From assembly GCA_052148435.1 (NCBI GenBank), contig JBKQIF010000044.1:1-64000 (forward strand): a stretch of DNA of 64,000 nt. Reading direction: 5' to 3'. Each line of letters begins with the position of its first letter. Positions within the stretch are counted from its first letter, which is position 1. The DNA is from JBEKYD01 sp052148435 (GTDB lineage: Bacteria > Acidobacteriota > Terriglobia > Bryobacterales > Bryobacteraceae). This document shows positions 34,305 to 41,849 of the stretch, piece by piece. The position numbers and the translations under genes are program-made. The notes under the pieces are model-generated. The model had not been told where the DNA came from and ran no database searches. It worked only from the letters and a program-made list of their open reading frames with translations.

Positions 34305-35759
34305 ATGGCCAAAGTCCTGATCCCTACCCCGCTGCGCCAGTTCACCGCCAAGCTGGATACCGTCACCGCGTCCGGCGCGAGCGTCGGCGCCGTGCTGGAC
34401 GCCCTTACGGCGCAGTATCCCGATTTGCGCAAACAGATTTTCAACGACGAAGGCAAACTGCGCAGCTTCGTCAACGTCTATCTGAACGACGAAGATATCC
34501 GCTACCTCGGCAAGACCGCTACGCCGGTCGCCGATGGCGACACCCTTTCCCTGGTGCCCTCCATTGCCGGCGGCTCCGCGGTTGCCGCCCCGCCCGAGGA
34601 AGCGGCGCTGACCAAAGACGAGATTCTGCGCTATAGCCGTCACCTGATCCTGCCCGAAGTGGGCATGGAAGGCCAGCAAAAGCTGAAAGCCGCCAAGGTG
34701 CTGCTGGTGGGCGCGGGCGGACTGGGTGCGCCGCTGGGGCTCTACCTCGCCGCCGCCGGCGTCGGCACGATCGGCATCGTCGATTTCGACGTGGTCGACT
34801 TCACCAACCTCCAGCGCCAGGTGATTCATTCCACCGCCGACGTGGGCCGCAAGAAGATCGATTCGGCCGCCGACAAGATGCTGGCCATCAACCCATTCCT
34901 GAAGATCGTCAAGCACGAAACCGCGCTTTCGAGCGAGAACGCGCTGGAGATTCTCAAAGACTATGACATTGTGGTGGACGGCACCGACAACTTCCCCACC
35001 CGCTACCTGGTGAACGACGCCTGCGTGCTGCTCGGCAAGCCCAACGTCTACGGTTCCATCTTCCGTTTCGAAGGCCAGGCCACCATTTTCGCTGCCGGGG
35101 ACGGTCCCTGCTACCGCTGCCTCTATTCCGAACCGCCGCCTCCCGGCCTGGTGCCGAGCTGCGCCGAGGGAGGCGTGCTGGGAATTCTGCCGGGCACTAT
35201 CGGCTTGATCCAGGCCACCGAGGCCGTGAAGCTGATTCTGGGCGTGGGCGAACCACTCATCGGCCGCCTCCTGCTCTATGACGCCCTGGGAATGCGGTTC
35301 CGCGAATTGAAGCTGCGCAAGAACCCCGAGTGCCCCATCTGCGGCGAGCATCGCACCATCACCAAGCTCATCGATTATCATCAATTTTGCGGCGTGCCCA
35401 ATCCCAAACACCCCGCTCCCCCGGAGGAGACCAAAGTGAACAACGGTGAAATCGACGTTACCGAATTGAAAGCCAAGCTCGACCGTGGCGACGACTTCGT
35501 GCTGATCGATGTGCGCGAACCGCACGAATACCGGATCGCCAGCATCCCCGGATCCCGGCTCATTCCGCTCGGCGAGTTCCCCAAGCACGTGGGCGAGTTC
35601 GACCCTAACGCCGAGATCGTGATCCATTGCAAGATGGGCGGCCGCAGCGCCCGCGCCTGCGCCGTCCTCCGCCAGGCCGGCTTCGAAAAGGTCTACAACG
35701 TGAAAGGCGGCATCCTGGCCTGGAGCGATAAGGTCGATCCCAGCGTGCCGAAGTATTAG
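34305..35759 (+). CDS. Ubiquitin-like sulfur carrier fused to E1-like adenylyltransferase and rhodanese
   Basis: 484 residues in three parts. Residues 1-90 are a beta-grasp MoaD/CysO-like domain ending in SLVPSIAGG (Gly89-Gly90). Residues of about 100-365 are a MoeB/ThiF-type E1: nucleotide loop VGAGGLGAPLG, NLQRQVIH, zinc cysteines C269, C272, C343, C346, and the conserved C286 in PSCAEGGVLG. Residues of about 383-484 are a rhodanese with active-site C442 in HCKMGGRSAR. Together they can adenylate and thiocarboxylate a carrier. Having the carrier inside the same chain means its diglycine is not free unless cut. Confidence 0.93.
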   Translation: MAKVLIPTPLRQFTAKLDTVTASGASVGAVLDALTAQYPDLRKQIFNDEGKLRSFVNVYLNDEDIRYLGKTATPVADGDTLSLVPSIAGGSAVAAPPEEAALTKDEILRYSRHLILPEVGMEGQQKLKAAKVLLVGAGGLGAPLGLYLAAAGVGTIGIVDFDVVDFTNLQRQVIHSTADVGRKKIDSAADKMLAINPFLKIVKHETALSSENALEILKDYDIVVDGTDNFPTRYLVNDACVLLGKPNVYGSIFRFEGQATIFAAGDGPCYRCLYSEPPPPGLVPSCAEGGVLGILPGTIGLIQATEAVKLILGVGEPLIGRLLLYDALGMRFRELKLRKNPECPICGEHRTITKLIDYHQFCGVPNPKHPAPPEETKVNNGEIDVTELKAKLDRGDDFVLIDVREPHEYRIASIPGSRLIPLGEFPKHVGEFDPNAEIVIHCKMGGRSARACAVLRQAGFEKVYNVKGGILAWSDKVDPSVPKY

Positions 35760-35882
35760 GGGATGTGGGGGGATCGACCTCTACCCCGGGGCCGCTTGAG
35801 AACCGTGACACGACGCTCGACCCGCCAGAGACACGAAGGCACCTCCTAACCGCCCACCCCGGATAGCTTGTATCCTGGTGCC

Positions 35883-37436
35883 ATGCGGTCTTCCTGTATC
35901 TTGTTCGCACTCGCCTGCGCCGCGCTCGCGCCGCAGGTCCACGCCGACGACTGGACCGGACACTGGGTGGTGCCAGCGGCCAGCCAGAGCACGCCCCTCC
36001 CCGGCCGTGGCGGCCGGGGAGGCGCCGCGGCCATGTCGCTGTGGCTCAAAGCCGACGGCGCCCGCCTGACCGGATATCTGTCCGGCCGCGGCGGCGATAC
36101 ACCTATCTCCGAGGGTAAGATCGAGGGTGATCGTTTTTCGTTCGTCGTGGTCACCGACTACTACGGCGAAGAGCGGCGCGCCAATTACTCGGGTGTGCGG
36201 GCGGGCCCGGAATTAACAATCACGCTGCCGGCAACCGGCGGCCGCGGCGGTCCGCGCGAAATCACGCTCATCCGCGCCTCCACCGAACCCCCCCCGCCCC
36301 TGCCCCAGCCGCCACCCAAGGTGACCTTGCCCGCAGCCAAAGACGTGCCCTATAACGGCCTCGCCAAGACCCCGCCCATGGGTTGGAATAGCTGGAACAA
36401 GTTCCGCAACCAGGTGAGCGACCAACTGGTGCGGCAGGTGGCCGATGCCATGGTTAGGAACGGCATGAAGGACGCCGGCTACCTCTACGTCAACGTCGAC
36501 GACACCTGGGAAGCGGGGCGCGACGCGCAAGGAAACATCCAGACCAACGAGCGTTTCCCCGACATGAAGGCGCTGGCCGATTACATCCATGGCAAGGGCC
36601 TGAAGCTCGGCATCTATTCGGGGCCTGGCCCCAAGACCTGCGCCAATTACGAAGCCAGCTACCAGCATGAAGAGCAGGATGCCAAGACCTACGCTGCGTG
36701 GGGCGTGGACTACCTCAAATACGACTGGTGCAGCGCCGGCCAGTTGTATGACTACCATTCCATGCAGGCGGCCTACGCCAAAATGGGCCTGGCGCTCCAA
36801 AGCTCCGGGCGCCCGATCGTTTTCAGCCTGTGCCAGTACGGCCTGCTCAAGGTGCAACAGTGGGGCGCCAGCGTCGGCGGCAACCTGTGGCGCACCACCG
36901 GCGACATCAGCGACAACTGGCAGTCCATGTCGCACATCGGATTCGATCAGCAGGCGGGCTTGGAACCCGACGCCGGCCCCGGCCATTGGAACGACCCCGA
37001 TATGCTCGAAATCGGCAACGGCGGCATGACCGATACCGAGTACCGCACTCACATGAGCCTGTGGTCGCTGCTGGCGGCGCCCTTGCTGGCCGGCAACGAT
37101 CTCCGCGACGTGCCGCCCAATATCCTGGAGATCCTGACCAACAAGGAAGTCGTCGCCATCGATCAGGACCCGCTGGGGAAGCAAGGGAAGCGCGTGGCCA
37201 AGAGCGGCGATTTGGAAGTTTGGGCGCGGCCCCTGGCCGGTGGCGCTTGGGCCGTGGGCCTGTTCAACCGCGGCGATGCCTCCGCCAAGGCTACTTTCCA
37301 CGCTTCCGACATCGGCCTGGCGCGCATCGCCAAGATCCGCGACTTGTGGGCCCATGCCGACCGGAAGGCCGGCGCCGAATACTCCGCCGACGTGGCCTCC
37401 CACGGCGTGGTCATGCTAAAAGTGCAGGGACGATAG
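35883..37436 (+). CDS. Exported alpha-galactosidase, GH27
   Basis: 517 residues. A signal peptide (ending near VHADD) is followed by about 140 residues of a beta-rich domain with a Gly/Arg-rich insert (LPGRGGRGGAAAM), a proline-rich linker, and the GH27 catalytic domain beginning at TPPMGWNSWN. The nucleophile is the Asp in LKYDWC (near residue 280) and the acid/base is the Asp in RTTGDISDNW (near residue 340). A short C-terminal beta domain ends it. It would remove terminal alpha-galactose from plant or microbial glycans outside the cell. Confidence 0.94.
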   Translation: MRSSCILFALACAALAPQVHADDWTGHWVVPAASQSTPLPGRGGRGGAAAMSLWLKADGARLTGYLSGRGGDTPISEGKIEGDRFSFVVVTDYYGEERRANYSGVRAGPELTITLPATGGRGGPREITLIRASTEPPPPLPQPPPKVTLPAAKDVPYNGLAKTPPMGWNSWNKFRNQVSDQLVRQVADAMVRNGMKDAGYLYVNVDDTWEAGRDAQGNIQTNERFPDMKALADYIHGKGLKLGIYSGPGPKTCANYEASYQHEEQDAKTYAAWGVDYLKYDWCSAGQLYDYHSMQAAYAKMGLALQSSGRPIVFSLCQYGLLKVQQWGASVGGNLWRTTGDISDNWQSMSHIGFDQQAGLEPDAGPGHWNDPDMLEIGNGGMTDTEYRTHMSLWSLLAAPLLAGNDLRDVPPNILEILTNKEVVAIDQDPLGKQGKRVAKSGDLEVWARPLAGGAWAVGLFNRGDASAKATFHASDIGLARIAKIRDLWAHADRKAGAEYSADVASHGVVMLKVQGR

Positions 37437-37477
37437 CGGCGGAAATGCGGCAAAGCGGGCTACCATTGTAGTTGCGG

Positions 37478-38167
37478 ATGGTGGCGAGAAAAAAGAGGGG
37501 CGGCGTACTGCGGTCCGTGCTGCTGTGGAGTGCGGCCGCGATCCTGCTGGTTCATCTCTGCGCCTTCCTCGTGTTGGTGGGTCTGCGATGGCTCAATCCG
37601 CCTACCACGGCGGTACAGGCGGAGCGGCGGGTATCGGCCTGGGTTCTGCATAAGCCGTATCGCAAACACTACACCTTCGTGCCCCTCCGCCGCATTTCGC
37701 CCAACCTGCAGCACGCCGTAGTGGCCGCCGAAGACGGGCGTTTCTATCGGCACCACGGCATCGACTGGCAGGAGGTGCAGAAGGTCGTCGATGAAGATCT
37801 GGATAAAGGCAAAATGGGCCGCGGAGGCTCCACCATCACCCAACAATTAGTGAAGAATTTGTTTTTGAGCACCAACCGCTCGCTACTGTGGAAAGCCTTC
37901 GAGTTTACGCTGGCCCCGGCCGCCGAACTGGTGCTCCCCAAGCGCCGAATCCTAGAGCTTTATCTGAACGTGATCGAATGGGGACCGGGCATTTACGGAG
38001 CCGAAGCGGCGGCCGGTTCCTGGTACCACGTGCCGGCGGCGCGGCTCGACCGCGACCAGGCTGCCCGGCTGGCGGCTCTGCTGCCATCGCCCTTACGCCG
38101 CCGTCCCGGCCGCGTCAACTGGTACAGCACCGAGATCCAGCACCGCATGGAGGAAGCCGGCTGGTGA
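37478..38167 (+). CDS. mtgA: Monofunctional peptidoglycan glycosyltransferase
   Basis: 229 residues: one N-terminal transmembrane helix (about residues 12-36), then the GT51 domain with AAEDGRFYRHHGID (catalytic Glu), GGSTITQQLVKNLF, and KRRILELYLNVIEWGPGIYG. It polymerises lipid II into glycan strands at the membrane. The GTGA at its end is shared with the start of a lytic transglycosylase gene, pairing synthesis with cleavage. The ATG is preferred to a TTG two codons upstream. Confidence 0.95.
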   Translation: MVARKKRGGVLRSVLLWSAAAILLVHLCAFLVLVGLRWLNPPTTAVQAERRVSAWVLHKPYRKHYTFVPLRRISPNLQHAVVAAEDGRFYRHHGIDWQEVQKVVDEDLDKGKMGRGGSTITQQLVKNLFLSTNRSLLWKAFEFTLAPAAELVLPKRRILELYLNVIEWGPGIYGAEAAAGSWYHVPAARLDRDQAARLAALLPSPLRRRPGRVNWYSTEIQHRMEEAGW

Positions 38168-39600
38168 GAATCGGTACCGCCCTTACGCTCGCCGCGGGGA
38201 TTGCCCTGGCCGCCGCCGCTGCCGCCCTCGCGCCCACAGTCTTCGTTCCCGGCCACCGCATTCCCGGAGTGGGCGTGGAGCGCAAAGAGCTGGACGACGA
38301 GTTGCTGGAGTTGCGCACCCAGCGCATGATCCAGGCCCAAACCTTCGGTATCCTGCGCGAAGGCGGCGCGCTCGCGGGAGCCAGGCGCATTGTCGACTCT
38401 CCCAGGCTGCAGTCCTTGTTTCAGGCGGCTTCGGGACGCAGCGGCATCCCCAGAGATTTGCTCGAAGCCATCGCCTACCTCGAAAGCTTCGGAGATCCCG
38501 CCGCGCAAAGTCCCGCCGGGCCCAGAGGCATCATGCAGATTTCGGTGCCCACGGCGCACGACATGGGCCTCGCCGTGGTGGTCGCGACGCGCTATCGCAT
38601 CGCCAAAGAACGCGTAGCCGTGACTAAAGCCGGGCATACGCGGTTCAAGACGGTCACCCACCGCACGGCGTACACGGCGATGGTGCGCGACGACCGGCTG
38701 GTTCCCGAACGCGCCATCCCCGCCGCGGCAATGTACCTGGCCAACCTGGAGCGCAAATTCGGCGGCCGCGACTGGGCCATCTTCGCCTATCACTGCGGCG
38801 CCGGCTGCGTCTCGGAAATGATCGGGCTGACGCGCAAGGCGCGCGGTGTGCCCGCGGACCAGGTCACCGTGCCGCGCATGTTCTTTTCCGCCACGCCGGG
38901 TTGGAACCGCGAGCTGTATTCCGCCATCGAAGCGCAGATGCTGCGCGACTATTCGCCGACGTATTATTTCCGCATCATGCGCGTCCAGGAGCTGCTGGCG
39001 CTCTACCGCAGCGATCCGAAAGCCTTCGCCGCCATGTTCGCAGAATATCGGGCGAACTACAGCACCACCGCCCGAGCGCCCCACCGGCTGGCGCTGTGGC
39101 TCACACCGAAAGACCTGGTGTTCCGCAGCCCGGCGGATATTCAGGCCGATGCCGGCCAGCGCCTGGCGCCGGCGCCCGATCGTTCCGCCTACCTCGGCTA
39201 CACCCTGCGGTTGACCTCCGGCGCCGCGGCGGTGGCTACTCCCGCGGCCCTGGGCACGCTAGAATACCTGGCTTACGAAACCCGCCGGCTCTACGAATCG
39301 ATGGAGCCCGGCGAAGATTCGTTCCGCCCCCTAGAGGTCACTTCGCTGGTGGAACCCGAGGCCGCGGCTCTTCCGGAGGGCGCCGGCGAAGCGTTGGCAC
39401 ACAGGTCGGGCGAAGTCTTCGATATTACCATCGGGAATCTTCCCACCGGCGAGCTGGAATGCCTGCGGTTCATCCTCGACGATCTCGGTTGGGACGGCTA
39501 CCTCGGCTTTTTCGAAGAAGGCCGCGATAGCCTGCACATCGGCTGCGCCCCCGCCGCCCGCGATTTCTTCACCAGCGTATTTCAGGAAGCGGGGCAGTAG
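38164..39600 (+). CDS. Lytic transglycosylase-like protein (SLT domain)
   Basis: 478 residues starting with a GTG that overlaps the mtgA stop. A signal anchor (GTALTLAAGIALAAAAAALA) leads to an SLT/lysozyme-like domain, with the catalytic Glu in LLEAIAYLESFGDP and the conserved SPAGPRGIMQIS, then AYHCGAGCVSEM. The last 200 residues are of no recognised type. It would cleave the glycan backbone in the periplasm. The coupled mtgA suggests the two act together during wall growth. Confidence 0.88.
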   Translation: MRIGTALTLAAGIALAAAAAALAPTVFVPGHRIPGVGVERKELDDELLELRTQRMIQAQTFGILREGGALAGARRIVDSPRLQSLFQAASGRSGIPRDLLEAIAYLESFGDPAAQSPAGPRGIMQISVPTAHDMGLAVVVATRYRIAKERVAVTKAGHTRFKTVTHRTAYTAMVRDDRLVPERAIPAAAMYLANLERKFGGRDWAIFAYHCGAGCVSEMIGLTRKARGVPADQVTVPRMFFSATPGWNRELYSAIEAQMLRDYSPTYYFRIMRVQELLALYRSDPKAFAAMFAEYRANYSTTARAPHRLALWLTPKDLVFRSPADIQADAGQRLAPAPDRSAYLGYTLRLTSGAAAVATPAALGTLEYLAYETRRLYESMEPGEDSFRPLEVTSLVEPEAAALPEGAGEALAHRSGEVFDITIGNLPTGELECLRFILDDLGWDGYLGFFEEGRDSLHIGCAPAARDFFTSVFQEAGQ

Positions 39601-39620
39601 GCCGTGGCGAAGGCCGTCAA

Positions 39621-39676
39621 GCCTGCGCAGGCTGTGGGGCAGGTTGGTAACCTGCGGACCGATTGTCAATCGGTCC
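39621..39676. repeat. Cluster of three palindromes
   Basis: Three palindromes lie in 56 bases just after the lytic transglycosylase stop. GCCTGCGCAGGC (39621-39632) is perfect. GCAGGTT and AACCTGC (39639-39655) flank a GGT loop. GGACCGATTG and CAATCGGTCC (39656-39676) flank one T. No T-run follows. The layout is that of REP/BIME elements and could also stabilise the mtgA-transglycosylase mRNA. Confidence 0.7.
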
Positions 39677-39809
39677 AGCCGGGCGCCCACCGCACCTTGT
39701 GATCCCCCCAAGGAGGCTACGCGCGACACAGCGTATGCCCAGATCGCGCAACGGTGCCGCGCTCCATCAGTATGCTTGACGTAACGCATAACGGCTGGTA
39801 TTCTAGTGA

Positions 39810-40094
39810 ATGATCGTCGGTTTTCGCGACAAGCGCACCAGGGACTTCGCCGCCGGGGAACGAGTGAAAGCTTTCTCTGGAATCGAGCGGCCCGCGCACC
39901 TGAAGCTGGACCGGTTGGACGCGGCTACGGCGCTCAAGGACCTCGCCGCCCTGCCCGGTAATCGTTTTGAAGCGCTGGCCGGCGACCGTAAGGGGCAGTA
40001 CAGCATCCGCATCAACGATCGATGGCGGATCTGTTTTGAATGGCCGGACGGAGCGCCGGGGCCGTCGGACGTGGAGATTGTCGACTATCACTGA
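39810..40094 (+). CDS. higB: HigB-type toxin
   Basis: 94 residues of the RelE/HigB ribosome-dependent mRNA interferase family: MIVGFRDKRTRDF, LDRLDAATALKDLAALPGN, GQYSIRINDRWRICFEW and the final VEIVDYH are typical. The toxin comes first and the antitoxin follows ten bases later, the characteristic HigBA order. Confidence 0.93.
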   Translation: MIVGFRDKRTRDFAAGERVKAFSGIERPAHLKLDRLDAATALKDLAALPGNRFEALAGDRKGQYSIRINDRWRICFEWPDGAPGPSDVEIVDYH

Positions 40095-40104
40095 GGAGGA
40101 CGCT

Positions 40105-40407
40105 ATGGCAGTGTTTGCAATCCATCCGGGGGAACACCTGGCCGAAGAATTAAATGAACTCGGCATGAGCGCCGCCGAACTGGCGCGCAAGCTCGACGTG
40201 CCGACCAACCGTATCACCGGCATTTTGAATGGCCAGCGCGCCATCACCGGCGACACCGCCTTGCGTCTGGCCCATTTCTTCGGCACGAGCGCGGCGTTCT
40301 GGCTGAACCTGCAAAGTCTCTACGAGCTTCGCCTGGCCCAGAAGAAGGCAGGAAAATCGATCGACGCGCTCCCCAGGCTGAAGCACGCCGAGCACGCTCC
40401 CGCGTGA
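40105..40407 (+). CDS. higA: HigA-type antitoxin
   Basis: 100 residues with an XRE/Cro-like helix-turn-helix: HPGEHLAEELNELGMSAAEL, then RITGILNGQRAITGDTALRL. A strong GAGGAGG ribosome site precedes the ATG; a longer open frame overlapping higB is not used. HigA binds HigB and represses the operon. Confidence 0.94.
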   Translation: MAVFAIHPGEHLAEELNELGMSAAELARKLDVPTNRITGILNGQRAITGDTALRLAHFFGTSAAFWLNLQSLYELRLAQKKAGKSIDALPRLKHAEHAPA

Positions 40408-40543
40408 GAGAGTGGCTACCAAATGCCCAAGCAATACCGCAGTCCCCTAATGGCATCGATCCACTAAAACTAAACCGCCGAGGGTCTCCACGCCGCCGGC
40501 GCCCGCAGTTGCACCCCTCAGCAAACTGGCGCCCACTCCCGCC

Positions 40544-41743
40544 TCAGCTCTCCACCCGTCCCGCCGCCGCGTTCCACCGCAAACGCCGCCCCTGCTGCAA
40601 CGACAGATTGGCCATCTGCACCACCAGGGCGGCTTGGAACGCGATGCGCATCGGCGCGGCCGGCTCCTGGCGCGAGCGGACGCATTCCAGGAAATTCCGC
40701 ACGTGCAGGTCAGTAGCATAGCCGAAGCCGCGCTCCGATTTCTGCGCGATGGAAGGCTCGTCCTCGGCGCCTTTGGGGAACACCTTCAGTTCTTCGCGGC
40801 CGATATCCATCCGCGCCAGATCGCCGTCGAGCTGGTTCAACTGGTCGTTGCGGGACTGGTATTGCATGGCGGCATAATTGATCGAAAACACGCCCATGAA
40901 ATCCTCGGCATATTCGGCGATCGCAACCACGGATTCGGGTCGATCGACGCCCGGTTTGTGCGGCTTGCCCGCCGAAGCGTTCACCGCCAGCGGGTAACCG
41001 GCGCCCATCAGCATGTGGATGCCGTCGAACACGTGCGCGCCCTGGTCGGCCACTATCCCGCCGGCGTAATCCGAATAGAAGCGCCATTGCCGAAAACGGT
41101 TGGCATCGAACGGGCGCCGCGGCGCCGGCCCTTGCCACTGTTCCCAATCGAGCGGCCCATCGAGTTTGGCCGCCACCCCGCCGCCCAGGTAATTGTTCAG
41201 CCACCAGGAGCGGACCATTCGCACCGTGCCCAGCTTGCCCGCCGCCACCAGGTCGCGACCCTGCCGATAGAGATCGTAGCTGCGGCGCTGCATGCCCACC
41301 TGCACGACGCTTCTGGTTTTCTTCTCCGCCGCCACCAGCTTTACACCCTCTTCCGGCGCATGGCAGAGGGGCTTTTCCACGTAGATATCCTTACCGGCTG
41401 CAAGCGCATCCAGCACCATTTGCGCGTGCCAGTGCTCGGGTGTGGCAATCAGCACTGCCTGCACGTTCGGATCCGCCAGCAGCTCCTTATAGTTCCGGTA
41501 GGGCTTCGGCTTGCCGCCGGCGGTTTTCGACGCGATTGAGATGGCTTGCTCCAGGTTCGGCTCGTAGACGTCGCAGATGGCGCCCACGCGGATCGACGGG
41601 TCCTTCTGGAACACCGTCATCACGAACGTGCCCCGGCCGCCGCTGCCGATCACCCCAAGCGCTACCTGGTCCGCGGGCGATGCGGTGTGAGCCACCATGG
41701 CGCTTCCGGCGCTCAGCAGGAATGTCCTTCGGTTGGCGTTCAT
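40544..41743 (-). CDS. Exported Gfo/Idh/MocA-family oxidoreductase
   Basis: 399 residues. The N-terminus MNANRRTFLLSAG carries a twin-arginine export signal. The Rossmann domain has GVIGSGGRG, and the EKPLCH motif marks the family. The C-terminal dimerisation domain follows. Such enzymes oxidise or reduce sugars and related alcohols with NAD(P), and Tat-exported members carry their cofactor through the membrane. The substrate is unknown. It diverges from the PIG-L gene. Confidence 0.92.
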   Translation of the reverse strand: MNANRRTFLLSAGSAMVAHTASPADQVALGVIGSGGRGTFVMTVFQKDPSIRVGAICDVYEPNLEQAISIASKTAGGKPKPYRNYKELLADPNVQAVLIATPEHWHAQMVLDALAAGKDIYVEKPLCHAPEEGVKLVAAEKKTRSVVQVGMQRRSYDLYRQGRDLVAAGKLGTVRMVRSWWLNNYLGGGVAAKLDGPLDWEQWQGPAPRRPFDANRFRQWRFYSDYAGGIVADQGAHVFDGIHMLMGAGYPLAVNASAGKPHKPGVDRPESVVAIAEYAEDFMGVFSINYAAMQYQSRNDQLNQLDGDLARMDIGREELKVFPKGAEDEPSIAQKSERGFGYATDLHVRNFLECVRSRQEPAAPMRIAFQAALVVQMANLSLQQGRRLRWNAAAGRVES

Positions 41744-41849
41744 CGTGGTTTCCTCCCGGTATGATAGCAGCGGTTTCCGCCACCGGTTCGCCGAAAAGGC
41801 AGGCGCCGCTGTTGCGCCCCTATATAAAATGGATACGACAAGACCATCT

